The notes beneath the pieces were generated by a model. It did no database searches, had not been told where the DNA came from, and worked only from the letters and a program-made list of their open reading frames with translations. A stretch of 64,000 bases of DNA from Pseudoalteromonas ulvae UL12 (lineage in GTDB: Bacteria; Pseudomonadota; Gammaproteobacteria; Enterobacterales; Alteromonadaceae): NCBI RefSeq assembly GCF_014925405.1, contig NZ_AQHJ01000027.1:310001-374000 (forward strand), in the 5' to 3' direction. This document shows, in pieces, positions 26,555-35,640 of the stretch. Position 1 is the stretch's first letter, and each line of letters starts with the position of its first letter. The position numbers were made by a program, and so were the translations under genes.

Positions 26555-26854
26555 ATGAAGCAACCAGACTCTGCAATTGGATTGCTCTACGATGGCCGTT
26601 CAGCCCCCAGTGTCACGGTAAAAGGCTTTGGTGAGTTAGCGCAAGAAATTATAGCGTTAGCAAAAGAAAAAGACATACTCATTCATCAAGACGAAAATCT
26701 GACTAAAACCTTGCAACACTTAGAGCTTGGAGAGGAAATTCCAAAGGAACTCTATATAGTTATTGCTGAGCTTATTGCATTATCTTATGTCATCCAAGGG
26801 AAATTCCCTCCGGGATGGAAAGGACTTAGCAATAAGCTCAACATCAAAGCTTAA
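26555..26854 (+). CDS. Stand-alone FlhB C-terminal-domain homologue
   Basis: 99-residue protein aligning with the cytoplasmic domain of FlhB after its autocleavage site: AIGLLYDGRSAPSVTVKGFG corresponds to SVALKYDTEKAGAPIVLAKG in FlhB of this window, and EEIPKELYIVIAELIALSYVI to GQQIPDQLFIAVAQILAYVY (each quoted only in part). The autocleaving NPTH motif itself is missing, so it resembles the processed FlhB-CC fragment. Comparable small proteins (FlhX of Helicobacter, FlhB-like proteins of Vibrio) are known. ATG 26555 has AAGG seven bases upstream; an ATG two codons earlier overlaps the FliK-like stop as ATGA. Its stop overlaps the convergent DUF2802 gene. Confidence 0.83.
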   Translation: MKQPDSAIGLLYDGRSAPSVTVKGFGELAQEIIALAKEKDILIHQDENLTKTLQHLELGEEIPKELYIVIAELIALSYVIQGKFPPGWKGLSNKLNIKA

Positions 26855-27249
26855 CTTTTTTGTTGATGAAGTGATATTAGCAGTTCAGCTTCAGCGCGAG
26901 GTAATTCACATTCTTTAATGATTTCATCAAGATCTGCACCAAGCTCCACCATTTTTACTGCACGAGAATACATTTTAGAGTCTGGATCAACAAACTTTAG
27001 CTCTTGTTGATTCTGAAGCAACTCTTTGGTTGTTGCTTCTAATGCAAGCATTCGCTTCCCAATACTTAGTAGCCCACCTCGTACTTCTTCAATTTCACTG
27101 CGAAGAATGACATTTTGTTGGCAAAGCGAATCTATTTCTTTTTGTTTACTGTCATCCCGTCCTTTTTGTAATGTACGAGTGCGTAAAATAAAACCTATTG
27201 CAAAAAACACTATTGCTAAGTTAAGCAATAAAAGTACTTCAAATATCAT
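26851..27249 (-). CDS. DUF2802 membrane protein at the end of the chemotaxis operon
   Basis: 132 residues: an N-terminal transmembrane helix (VLLLLNLAIVFFAIGFIL), a coiled-coil-like region (about 30-90) with heptad leucines, and a small C-terminal domain (YSRAVKMVELGADLDEIIKE, about 94-113) resembling a helix-turn-helix. DUF2802 genes sit next to cheW in Vibrio, Shewanella and Pseudomonas chemotaxis operons; function is not established. Its last four bases overlap the convergent FlhB-like gene. Confidence 0.78.
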   Translation of the reverse strand: MIFEVLLLLNLAIVFFAIGFILRTRTLQKGRDDSKQKEIDSLCQQNVILRSEIEEVRGGLLSIGKRMLALEATTKELLQNQQELKFVDPDSKMYSRAVKMVELGADLDEIIKECELPRAEAELLISLHQQKS

Positions 27250-27281
27250 AATATAACGTGCTGCTCAGCAATAGATAGTAA

Positions 27282-27773
27282 CTAGAAGTTACTAAGTTCG
27301 TCCCACTCTTCATCATTTAAAAGTTTATTTAAATCAACAAGAATTAATAACTCGCCGTCTCTGTTTGAGACACCCTGGATAAACTTAGCGCTTTCTTCGG
27401 TGCCGATATTTGGCGTGCTATCAATTTCTGAGCTTCTCAAATAAACAACTTCCGCAACACTATCGACCAATATACCAATAACCTGCTTATCCGCTTCGAT
27501 AATCACAATTCTGGAGTTGTCAGTGACATCATTACCGACTAAACCAAAACGAGCACGAGTATCAATAACTGTAACAACGTTACCACGTAAATTAATAATA
27601 CCTAAAACATACGCTGGAGCTCCTGGTACCGGTGCTATTTCGGTGTAACGCAGCACTTCTTGAACTTGCATTACATTTATACCATAGGTCTCATCTTCAA
27701 GATGAAAAGTAACCCACTGCAATACCTCATCATTATCAACTGCATTGGTTGATAAAATTCGTTCTTGACTCAT
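27282..27773 (-). CDS. cheW: CheW, chemotaxis coupling protein
   Basis: 163-residue CheW: WVTFHLEDETYGINVMQVQE (about 21-40), then IAPVPGAPAYVLGIINLRGNVVTVID in the middle (about 51-76) and the conserved C-terminal part FIQGVSNRDGELLILVDLNKLL. It links chemoreceptors to the kinase CheA in the polar array. It follows parP by 28 bases and precedes DUF2802 in the same operon. Confidence 0.95.
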   Translation of the reverse strand: MSQERILSTNAVDNDEVLQWVTFHLEDETYGINVMQVQEVLRYTEIAPVPGAPAYVLGIINLRGNVVTVIDTRARFGLVGNDVTDNSRIVIIEADKQVIGILVDSVAEVVYLRSSEIDSTPNIGTEESAKFIQGVSNRDGELLILVDLNKLLNDEEWDELSNF

Positions 27774-27801
27774 TTGTATGCTCCTATAGCAAAGCCTAGA
27801 G

Positions 27802-28533
27802 TTAATCTTGGCTATCTAAACCTTTTTCAAGTAATTCAATTAATGATGTTACATCAACTAAAGCGCACATTTTTTCTTTAATCAAACCAGCTAACCAAGG
27901 GCGCTTTCCTGAATGTTCACGCCATTTCACATCATCATTTTTTAACGTTATGTTATTGACTAAATTTTCAGCTAACAACCCCCAATGGCTGTCACCTAAC
28001 ATAATAAGATATTGATAGTTTAGTGCTTCTTTTAAGGTTTTGTCATATTTTTCTGGCATTACCCATTTAGCTGTATCAATAACGCTTAACTTTTCCTCTC
28101 GGTGCAGCATCACACCCTTAAACCAGTCAGGCTTACCAAAAATACTATTAATTTCACCTAATTGGTGAATACCACCTAACGATTTTAAAGGTACTGCTAA
28201 CGTTAAGCCTGCCACATTAAAAAATAATGCCTGAAATTCACCATTGCGGTAATCATCTTGATAACTTTTAACTGGCGGGACAGCCGAGTCATTACTTATT
28301 TGTGCTTCTAACTGTTTATTATCGTCAATAACTTGATTTACTGAAGATAAAACTTCGATGGTTTCTAATTTTTTCTGTTCTGATTCTTCTTTTTCGGTTA
28401 TCAACGGAACTTGTTGTAAGAGTTTCGCTACAGGATCTAAATTAGCCGAATTTAAGTTAGGATCATCTTCATTTAACAACGCAGTTAAATATTGCTTCAT
28501 TACTTTTTCATTCGCAAATAACTGTTTGCTCAT
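27802..28533 (-). CDS. parP: ParP-like polar chemotaxis adaptor (CheW-like domain)
   Basis: 243-residue protein with a variable N-terminal region (1-100, acidic and Gln/Lys-rich) and a C-terminal CheW-like domain (about 104-240; QALFFNVAGLTLAVPLKSLG, then PDWFKGVMLHREEKLSVIDT). This arrangement, between a ParA-type ATPase gene and cheW, matches Vibrio ParP. ParP tethers CheA and receptors to ParC and so keeps arrays at the cell pole. It begins two bases after the parC stop. The name rests on architecture and gene order; a plain CheW-like scaffold is the alternative. Confidence 0.82.
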   Translation of the reverse strand: MSKQLFANEKVMKQYLTALLNEDDPNLNSANLDPVAKLLQQVPLITEKEESEQKKLETIEVLSSVNQVIDDNKQLEAQISNDSAVPPVKSYQDDYRNGEFQALFFNVAGLTLAVPLKSLGGIHQLGEINSIFGKPDWFKGVMLHREEKLSVIDTAKWVMPEKYDKTLKEALNYQYLIMLGDSHWGLLAENLVNNITLKNDDVKWREHSGKRPWLAGLIKEKMCALVDVTSLIELLEKGLDSQD

Positions 28534-28535
28534 GA

Positions 28536-29315
28536 TTAATTACTATCCTTTAAATTGACTAAATATTTTAACAACGCCTCATAAGCATATACACCACGAG
28601 CCTTAGGGCAAAATATACTAGGTACTTTCATCGCTAAACTAGCATCTCTGAACTTGGTATCCACAGGAATGACTCCAGGCCAAACCGCCTCCCCATAACT
28701 CGCTCTTAGGCTTTTATAAGCCTCCAGAGACGCTTTTGTTCGCTTATCATACATTGTAGGCACTATCGTATATTTATAGCTTTTAGACTGAGAGCTTTGC
28801 ATCAACTCCATTGTCCGCATCATACGATCTAAACCTTTTAGCGCCAGAAATTCTGTTTGAACGGGCACTAAAATGCGCTCACTTGCCGCCAATGCATTGA
28901 CCATTAGCACACCCAAAACCGGTGGACAATCCAAAATCGCATAGTCGTACTCGTTATCTAACTTAGCAAGCGCTTTCTTTAATAGCAGGCCCATTCCATT
29001 TTTATTGCCCATGCTGCGGTCTAAGGTGGCTATCGCCATTGTCGCAGGCAATATGTCTAGATTCTCCATTGAAGAAGGGCATAATGATTGGAGGATCTCT
29101 TCTTTTTTCATGTTTTTACCACGAGCAAAGATATCATAAACGCTAATTTCTAATTCTTCAGAATCAATACCAAAGTAATAAGTTAAGGAAGCATGAGGAT
29201 CGGTATCAATCAATAAGACCTTTTTGCCTTGAGAAGCAAGAATACCACCGAGCGACACTGTCGTGGTGGTTTTGCCTACGCCCCCTTTTTGATTTGCAAC
29301 AGTCCAAATTTTCAA
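28536..29315 (-). CDS. parC: ParC-like ParA/Soj ATPase for chemotaxis array positioning
   Basis: 259-residue ParA-family ATPase with the deviant Walker A KGGVGKTTTTVSLGG (10-24), Walker A-prime LIDTDPHASL (35-44) and Walker B YAILDCPPVLG. It has no N-terminal helix-turn-helix, and no parB partner lies nearby, so it is not a plasmid or chromosome partition system. Its place between motB and parP in the chemotaxis operon matches Vibrio ParC, which forms polar foci and recruits ParP and CheA. Also annotated as soj in Pseudomonas. Twelve bases follow the motB stop. Confidence 0.87.
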   Translation of the reverse strand: MKIWTVANQKGGVGKTTTTVSLGGILASQGKKVLLIDTDPHASLTYYFGIDSEELEISVYDIFARGKNMKKEEILQSLCPSSMENLDILPATMAIATLDRSMGNKNGMGLLLKKALAKLDNEYDYAILDCPPVLGVLMVNALAASERILVPVQTEFLALKGLDRMMRTMELMQSSQSKSYKYTIVPTMYDKRTKASLEAYKSLRASYGEAVWPGVIPVDTKFRDASLAMKVPSIFCPKARGVYAYEALLKYLVNLKDSN

Positions 29316-29327
29316 GATAATTCCTTA

Positions 29328-30296
29328 CTACTGTTTTTCTTCTTCTCGGGTAGTAATACGAATCCCTCCATTAGGCAATTCTATTACTTTTATTTGGTTA
29401 TTGTTCTGAGCATCAGCACTACTATCTTCAATTATAACCGTTTTTTGAGTATTTTCTTGATTAGTATTCTGAGATTCTGAAGCAATGGGTAAAGCATACT
29501 TAGATAAGGCTATAACAACTTTTCTATTTTCAGCTCGTCCTTCTGGTGTATCGTTTGATGCAAAAGGTGCATACTCACCATAACCTTCTATAGCCATTTG
29601 TGCTGGGTTCACCCCTAATGATTCCAGCTCAAGCAACATCTGAGTTGCCCTTGCTACGGATAACTGCCAATTAGATTTGAAAAGCTCATTATTAATTGGA
29701 AGGTTATCTGTAAACCCTCTAATTCTGATGTAGTTGTCGACATTTTCAATAATGCTATAGACATCCGAAACAACTTTTTTTGCTTCGTTTGTAGAAACAG
29801 CACTACCACTACCAAATAGTAAGCCTGAGCTAAGCTCTATCGTAAGCCAATCATCATCGAGCTCAAGCTTTGCCTCTCCAGCTTCGATATGATCAAATAA
29901 AGCGGCTTGAAGGTTTTGATTAAGTGACTCGAGTGGACTTCCTAATCTTTTTTGTTGAAGATTCACTAAATCCCCAAACCCATCTAGCAGTTCTGGACCT
30001 CTGTCTTCGTTGGTGATCGAGTTTCCAAATAAATTAAATTCAGTTTCAAGTGAGTTTTCGATTAATAATCCTTCACCTTTAACACCTGAGCCTTGTTCTG
30101 ACGACTTTAAAGCAGACTTAATGAACACATGCTCGAGAGAGTTAGATAAAATCTCAAATTCGTTTTCTTTCGTTATAGCCATTGAATACAGGACAACAAA
30201 AAGTGCAAACATTAAGGTCATATAGTCTGCATATGAGACAAGCCACCTTTCAGTATGATTATTTTCAGAAGAACTCAACTTTCTGTATCGTCGCAT
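29328..30296 (-). CDS. motB: MotB-type stator protein (MotD-like)
   Basis: 322-residue stator B subunit with one transmembrane helix containing the ion-binding aspartate D24 in SYADYMTLMFALF. A linker of about 130 residues and an OmpA-like peptidoglycan-binding domain (about 170-275; IRIRGFTDNLPINN, then QLSVARATQMLLEL and GYGEYAP) follow. The C-terminal 45 residues are a Gln/Asn-rich tail. The position after cheB matches motCD of Pseudomonas and motAB of Shewanella-type clusters. The helix resembles proton-type rather than sodium-type stators, but this is a weak inference. Confidence 0.92.
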   Translation of the reverse strand: MRRYRKLSSSENNHTERWLVSYADYMTLMFALFVVLYSMAITKENEFEILSNSLEHVFIKSALKSSEQGSGVKGEGLLIENSLETEFNLFGNSITNEDRGPELLDGFGDLVNLQQKRLGSPLESLNQNLQAALFDHIEAGEAKLELDDDWLTIELSSGLLFGSGSAVSTNEAKKVVSDVYSIIENVDNYIRIRGFTDNLPINNELFKSNWQLSVARATQMLLELESLGVNPAQMAIEGYGEYAPFASNDTPEGRAENRKVVIALSKYALPIASESQNTNQENTQKTVIIEDSSADAQNNNQIKVIELPNGGIRITTREEEKQ

Positions 30297-30307
30297 AAAT
30301 AAACGGC

Positions 30308-31075
30308 CTAACTTTGGCCTGCAATATAGTGTCGCTCGACCTTAAACGCAGATAGTTTTAATTCGATACTATGTGGGCTATCACCCTGTAAAATAGCAAG
30401 CATACCTTCGGTTAATAATTCGTGGTAAAGCATTTGTTGCTCAACGATAAACCGTAATTTATTCGCGACAGGTATAAAAAATAAATTAGCAAAACCAACA
30501 CCATAAATTGTTGCTATAAAAGCAGTTGCAATCCCAGCACCTAAAAGCTCTGGCTGCTTAATAAAAGTCATTGCTTGAATCAAACCTAAAACGGCACCTA
30601 AAATGCCGATTGTGGGGCTGTAACCACCCATAGCTTCATAAATTTTCGCTGACTTAAATAAGCTTTCTCTTCGAAAAATAAGCTCCGTTTCCATCGCTTC
30701 GCGAAATTGATTTACTTCGACCCCATCAATAAGCATATTTAAACCCTTACTGATAAAATACTCATTACTATCAAGCGCTTCTTTTTCGAGAGATAAGAAA
30801 CCATCCTGCCTTGCCTTGTGTGACCACTGAGTAATTTTAGCGACGCCTTCATCTATGCGTAACTTTGGCGGAAAAAACACCCATTTAAACATTCGTAAGC
30901 CACAAAAAAATTCCGATTTTGGCGACTGAAGCATCACAGCCCCCAATGTTCCACCTAATACAATCAGCAATGCAGGAAGGTTTATTAGGCTAGAAACAAG
31001 ACCACCTTCGATTTTATAACCGATACCGATCGCCGCTAAAGCAACTAAAACACCTAAAATAGACAGTCTATCCAC
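30308..31075 (-). CDS. motA: MotA-type stator protein (MotC-like)
   Basis: 255-residue stator A subunit with four transmembrane helices (about 5-22, 31-50, 150-172, 180-200) and a cytoplasmic loop carrying the charged residues that touch FliG ([20 protein letters not shown]). [18 protein letters not shown] and [20 protein letters not shown] are the family core. It overlaps the cheB 3-prime end by eight bases and precedes motB by 11 bases. Confidence 0.94.
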   Translation of the reverse strand: MDRLSILGVLVALAAIGIGYKIEGGLVSSLINLPALLIVLGGTLGAVMLQSPKSEFFCGLRMFKWVFFPPKLRIDEGVAKITQWSHKARQDGFLSLEKEALDSNEYFISKGLNMLIDGVEVNQFREAMETELIFRRESLFKSAKIYEAMGGYSPTIGILGAVLGLIQAMTFIKQPELLGAGIATAFIATIYGVGFANLFFIPVANKLRFIVEQQMLYHELLTEGMLAILQGDSPHSIELKLSAFKVERHYIAGQS

Positions 31076-32192
31076 AACCTACTTCTCTTGAAATCCTCAT
31101 AGCTACATCACCTAAAGCAATGCTTGCTTCAGCCAAGCCTGCATTTGCTACAGCTTGTGGCATACCGTAGACGACACAAGACTTTTCATCTTGAGCCCAA
31201 ATTTTCGAACCGGCTTGCTTAAGCATACGAGCCCCCTCTCTGCCATCAGCTCCCATTCCCGTTAATACGACGGCTAATACACCATCACCATAGCTTTTCG
31301 CTGCGCTTGCAAATGTAATATCAACACTAGGTTTATAGGTAACACGCGGGCTATCGTCTTCAAAAACTTTTAACTTTTGTCCGCTCCCTCTCCCTTCAAC
31401 AAGCATCTGCTTACCTCCAGGGGCAAGATATGCAACTCCTGGACGCAACATATCGCCATTTTCGGCTTCTTTAACTTGTATTTTACACAAGCTATTAAGC
31501 CGTGATGCAAAAGCAGGTGTAAATGCTGCAGGCATATGCTGAATCAACAAAATAGGATGAGGGAAATTAGCAGGTAGTTGCGTTAATATATTTTGTAAGG
31601 CAACAGGCCCACCAGTTGATGTCCCAATTGCAACAAGTTGATACTTCTTACCTGAAGCTCTAAAATCAGCCTCTGGCGCTTTTGGCTCAAATTGCCTTGT
31701 ACTAAAGGATCTATCTGGTTGTGTAACTGTTGAGCTTCTGATTGGCGCTGAAGCTGTTGGGGTCGCAGGCCGAGGGCGATTGAAACGACTAATTCTACGG
31801 CGGCCTATTTCTTTTACTTTTTGCTGCAACAAACGGGTTGCTTCTTCTTTATCCCGCGCAATATCTTCGAATTTTTTTGGTAAAAAATCCAATGCCCCGG
31901 CTTCTAGTGCATCTAATGTTGCAGATGCACCTGCATGCGTTAGCGAAGAAAACATCAGAATAGGAGTCGGATTTGACTCCATTATTTTTTTAACCGCGCT
32001 AATGCCATCAAGTACAGGCATTTCAATGTCCATAGTAATGACATCAGGCTTTAGCGCAGCCGTTTGAGCAATAGCTTCTTTTCCATTATTAGCAGTTCCA
32101 ATCACTTCCATTTCTGGATCTTGATTGATTATTTCACTCACTCTACGACGAAAAAAACTAGAATCGTCGACAACTAAAACTTTAACTGCCAT
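31068..32192 (-). CDS. cheB: CheB, chemoreceptor methylesterase
   Basis: 374-residue response regulator. The receiver domain (1 to about 120) has the phospho-acceptor D55 in VITMDIEMP. The C-terminal methylesterase has the Ser-His-Asp triad in [22 protein letters not shown] and [10 protein letters not shown]. It demethylates (and deamidates) receptors for adaptation after phosphorylation by CheA. No cheR is in the window. It begins 19 bases after cheA. Confidence 0.96.
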   Translation of the reverse strand: MAVKVLVVDDSSFFRRRVSEIINQDPEMEVIGTANNGKEAIAQTAALKPDVITMDIEMPVLDGISAVKKIMESNPTPILMFSSLTHAGASATLDALEAGALDFLPKKFEDIARDKEEATRLLQQKVKEIGRRRISRFNRPRPATPTASAPIRSSTVTQPDRSFSTRQFEPKAPEADFRASGKKYQLVAIGTSTGGPVALQNILTQLPANFPHPILLIQHMPAAFTPAFASRLNSLCKIQVKEAENGDMLRPGVAYLAPGGKQMLVEGRGSGQKLKVFEDDSPRVTYKPSVDITFASAAKSYGDGVLAVVLTGMGADGREGARMLKQAGSKIWAQDEKSCVVYGMPQAVANAGLAEASIALGDVAMRISREVGCG

Positions 32193-32211
32193 TTAAGATT
32201 CTCACCATTAA

Positions 32212-34407
32212 TTATTTTGTCTTACCGGCATAGTATTTAAGCATACTCGGTACATCAAGAATAAGCGCAATCCCGCCATCAGACGTAATTGTTGCCCCTG
32301 CCATGCCCGGAGTACCTTGCAACAAAGCATCTAAAGGTTTAATAACAACCTCTTCTTGACCAATTAAGGAGTCGACAACAAAACCTACTTGCTGAGTGCC
32401 TAATTGAACAATAACTACATGCCCTTGAGAGCGTTTTTGGTCATTTGACTGATAGTTTCTGATTAACCATTTTTCTAAGTAAAACAGTGGTATTGCTTTT
32501 TCACGAACAATGATGGTTAATTGACCATCAACTAAGTTAGTTCTAGTCAAATCTAAATGGAATATTTCACTGACGCCAGCAAGAGGCAAAGCAAACGTCT
32601 GTTTCCCAACCATTACCATCAAGGTCGGTAAAATTGCCAAAGTTAGTGGAACTTTAATTTCTAAAGTTGTCCCTACACCTTTTTGTGATTCAATATTTAT
32701 TGAACCATTTAATTGGGTAATTTTAGTTTTTACAACATCCATACCCACACCTCGTCCTGAGATGTCAGATATTTCTTCTTTTGTAGAAAAACCAGGTGCA
32801 AAGATTAAGTTGTAAGCCTCTGTATCTGATAAGCGAGCGGCAACATCAGCATCAATAACACCTTTACCGATAGCTATACTTTTAAGCTTTTCAGGATCCA
32901 TACCTGCGCCATCATCTTCTATTTTGAGCAAGATGTGGTCACCTTCTTGCGAAGCTGAAAGTGTTACAGTTCCTGTTCTTACTTTACCTGAAGCCTCACG
33001 GTCATCAGGCATTTCAATACCATGATCAACTGAATTCCTAACTAAGTGAACCAATGGATCAGCTAACGCTTCTACTAAATTCTTATCTAAATCCGTTTCT
33101 TCACCAACGAGTAGTAAGTTAATTTCTTTTTTCAAACTTCGAGCTAAATCACGTACAACACGAGGAAAGCGACCAAACACTTTCTTAATTGGTTGCATAC
33201 GTGTTTTCATCACTGCACCTTGCAAGTCAGCAGTAACCACATCTAAATTCGAAATAGCCTTACTCATACTTTCACTACTGACAGTAGTGCCTAAACTGAC
33301 CAAGCGGTTTCGCACTAATACTAGCTCGCCAACCATATTCATTATTTGGTCAAGTCGCTTAGTATCTACACGAACAGTGGTTTCAGCTTGAGGTGCTGCA
33401 GGCTTTTGTGCCGGTGCTTTAGCTGGAGCAACTGCCGGTTTTTCAGCAGCCTTTGCAACAGGTGCGGGCTTAGCGACAGGTGTCGGTTTGGCTGCCGCTA
33501 CTTTGGGTTCAGCTGGTTTTTCAACTTTAGGTGGCGTTACAGCTGCTGGTTTTGAGACAGCTTTTGGCGCACCAGAACCATGAAGCTCATCGAGTAACGA
33601 CTCAAACTCATCTTCTGTAATTTCTTCATCTGAGCCTGAAGCACTCACATCCACATTTGATGCTGGTTTTGGTGGTGCACTTGAGGTACTTACAGATCCA
33701 AAAGACCCCGATCCATGTAATTCATCAAGTAAGTTTTCAAACTCATCATCAGTGATATCATCATTATCTGAGCTTCCTGATTCTGTGGCTTGCTTAACAG
33801 CAGGCCCTTGTCCCGAGCCATGTAGCTCATCAAGTAAACTTTCAAATTCATCTTCTGTAATATCATCGATAGATTCCGAACTTGGGGAGCTCTCGACGGA
33901 GGCGACAGGATCTTCGCCAAAAAAAATGTCATCAAATTCATCTTGAGCTGGTTCAGAATCATTAACAGGCTCATGCTCTTCAGTAGCAGCCTCAACTTCA
34001 ACCACTTCATCTTCAGATTCAGGCTTACTTAACTTATGTAGTATATCGAGTAACTCAGGTGAAGCGGCTTCAGGTTGCTCTCTGTTTTGAATCTTTGCAA
34101 ACATTTCATTAATGGTATCAAGAGCTTGCAGTATTACATCCATTAACTCTGCAGTAACTCTGCGCTTACCTTGACGGAGAACATCGAAAATATTTTCAGC
34201 CCCATGACACGCATCTACCAATTCCGTCATTGCTAGAAAACCGGCCCCACCTTTAACAGTATGGAATCCTCTAAAAATAGCATTTAATAAATCTGCATCT
34301 TCTGGATTATTTTCTAATTCAACTAATTGCTCGGACAATAATTCGAGAATTTCACCTGCCTCGACCAAAAAATCCTGCAATATATCTTCATCAACTTCAA
34401 AGCTCAT
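32212..34407 (-). CDS. cheA: CheA, chemotaxis histidine kinase with triplicated linker motif
   Basis: 731 residues. The P1 domain has the phosphorylated histidine H49 in FHTVKGGAGFL. Then comes an acidic linker with three copies of a motif ending in EFESLLDELHGSG or EFENLLDELHGSG (about 190-205, 220-235, 260-275), and an Ala/Pro/Lys-rich stretch (about 280-345). P3 dimerisation, the P4 kinase (VRNSVDHGIE, DDGAGMD, GRGVGMDVVK) and the P5 CheW-like domain (about 590-731) follow. A canonical CheY-binding P2 domain is not obvious. In Vibrio a linker region called LID binds ParP and localises CheA to the pole; the repeated motif may be its counterpart (inference). Confidence 0.95.
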   Translation of the reverse strand: MSFEVDEDILQDFLVEAGEILELLSEQLVELENNPEDADLLNAIFRGFHTVKGGAGFLAMTELVDACHGAENIFDVLRQGKRRVTAELMDVILQALDTINEMFAKIQNREQPEAASPELLDILHKLSKPESEDEVVEVEAATEEHEPVNDSEPAQDEFDDIFFGEDPVASVESSPSSESIDDITEDEFESLLDELHGSGQGPAVKQATESGSSDNDDITDDEFENLLDELHGSGSFGSVSTSSAPPKPASNVDVSASGSDEEITEDEFESLLDELHGSGAPKAVSKPAAVTPPKVEKPAEPKVAAAKPTPVAKPAPVAKAAEKPAVAPAKAPAQKPAAPQAETTVRVDTKRLDQIMNMVGELVLVRNRLVSLGTTVSSESMSKAISNLDVVTADLQGAVMKTRMQPIKKVFGRFPRVVRDLARSLKKEINLLLVGEETDLDKNLVEALADPLVHLVRNSVDHGIEMPDDREASGKVRTGTVTLSASQEGDHILLKIEDDGAGMDPEKLKSIAIGKGVIDADVAARLSDTEAYNLIFAPGFSTKEEISDISGRGVGMDVVKTKITQLNGSINIESQKGVGTTLEIKVPLTLAILPTLMVMVGKQTFALPLAGVSEIFHLDLTRTNLVDGQLTIIVREKAIPLFYLEKWLIRNYQSNDQKRSQGHVVIVQLGTQQVGFVVDSLIGQEEVVIKPLDALLQGTPGMAGATITSDGGIALILDVPSMLKYYAGKTK

Positions 34408-34423
34408 GCAGCTGCTCTCCCAT

Positions 34424-35194
34424 TTAGAAGCCTAAGCTCGATAATAAGTCATCAACTTCATCTTGACCTGAAACCACATCATCGCGCTCAGCAGCATCAA
34501 TAATCGGCCCTTCAGCAACCTGATCAAGTTCTGTAGAACTCACTTCGGCTACAATCGTATTTTTTTCTTTTACTTCTTTTGACGCTTCAACTGGAGAACC
34601 AAAGACAGTTAACATGTAGATTAAGCTGTCTTCTACTTCTCTAACTAATTCGATAACTCTTCGAATTACTTGCCCTGTAAGATCTTGATAATCTTGAGCC
34701 ATTAATACTTGAGTCATTAAGCTATGAAGCTGTTGTGTATCTTTTTGTGTGCCTTGAATAAAATCATCAAGCTCACGGCATAAGGTTTTAAACTCACCTA
34801 ACTTTAAGTTTCGTGACATTAACCTATCCCATGAAGGTTTTAAGTTATTAATCTCGTCATTTAACTTATCGGCAAGAGGCAAGCTTGCTTCAATTGCATC
34901 CATTGTTTTATTTGCGGCTTGCTCTGTCATTTCCATGACATAATTTAGCCTTTGTTTTGCATCAGGTAATGACTCTTGAGTTAAAGCAGAAAGCTTGTCA
35001 TCTAATTCAAAGTTTTTAAGTGAATCATGAAGCTGGCGTGTTAATTTACCAACTTCAGCAAATAACTCAGACTGTTCATCTGAGCTAATTTGTAACAACA
35101 ACTCATTTGCTTGTTCTTGTTCGCCATTTTCCAAAAGCTCAACGAGCTGCTTAGCTTGATCAAGTGTTATTTGTGGTAGTGCGCTGGCCGACAT
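34424..35194 (-). CDS. cheZ: CheZ, CheY-P phosphatase
   Basis: 256-residue, almost wholly helical protein. The active-site helix has MAQDYQDLTGQVIRRVIELV (about 168-187), with the catalytic Asp-Gln pair. The C-terminal CheY-binding peptide is DDLLSSLGF, which is standard. It dephosphorylates CheY-P to set motor switching. It sits between cheY and cheA with gaps of 17 and 16 bases. Confidence 0.95.
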   Translation of the reverse strand: MSASALPQITLDQAKQLVELLENGEQEQANELLLQISSDEQSELFAEVGKLTRQLHDSLKNFELDDKLSALTQESLPDAKQRLNYVMEMTEQAANKTMDAIEASLPLADKLNDEINNLKPSWDRLMSRNLKLGEFKTLCRELDDFIQGTQKDTQQLHSLMTQVLMAQDYQDLTGQVIRRVIELVREVEDSLIYMLTVFGSPVEASKEVKEKNTIVAEVSSTELDQVAEGPIIDAAERDDVVSGQDEVDDLLSSLGF

Positions 35195-35211
35195 GAAGCT
35201 CTCCTTCTTGT

Positions 35212-35595
35212 TTAACCTAGACGCTCAAACACTTTATCCAATTTAGTCTTCAGCGTTGCGGCAGTAAACGGTTTAACTATGTAGCCGTTAACACCCGCCT
35301 GAGCTGCAGCAATGATTTGTTCTTTTTTCGCCTCGGCCGTCACCATTAACACAGGTAAATGCTTAAGGTTGTCATCCGCTCGAATAGCTCTGAGCAAATC
35401 AATACCTTGCATACCTGGCATGTTCCAGTCAGTCACGACAAAATCAAATTCTTGATTTTGTAACATCGGTAGTGCGGTGCTACCATCATCTGCTTCTTGA
35501 ACATTAGTAAAACCTAAGTCCCTAAGCAGATTTTTAATGATTCTTCTCATAGTTGAAAAGTCATCTACCACAAGAATTTTCATGTTTTTATCCAA
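35212..35595 (-). CDS. cheY: CheY, motor-switch response regulator
   Basis: 127-residue stand-alone receiver with acidic pair D11/D12, phospho-acceptor D56 ([10 protein letters not shown]), T/S position in MVTAEAKKE and lysine in YIVKPF. It closely resembles the flagellar-cluster CheY3 of Vibrio and CheY of Shewanella. A second ATG four codons in (MKILVVDD) would also serve. An AGGATG-type ribosome site precedes it in the 45-base gap after fliA, so it is probably cotranscribed with fliA. Confidence 0.96.
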   Translation of the reverse strand: MDKNMKILVVDDFSTMRRIIKNLLRDLGFTNVQEADDGSTALPMLQNQEFDFVVTDWNMPGMQGIDLLRAIRADDNLKHLPVLMVTAEAKKEQIIAAAQAGVNGYIVKPFTAATLKTKLDKVFERLG

Positions 35596-35640
35596 AACAT
35601 CCTCCGGTGAGGTTTAAACCCAAATTACAGTACTTCTAAT

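Noticed and set aside
28536..29315. Plasmid or chromosome partition locus because of the ParA-type ATPase
   Set aside because: No ParB gene or parS-like repeats are adjacent, and the gene is embedded in a chemotaxis operon next to a ParP-like protein.
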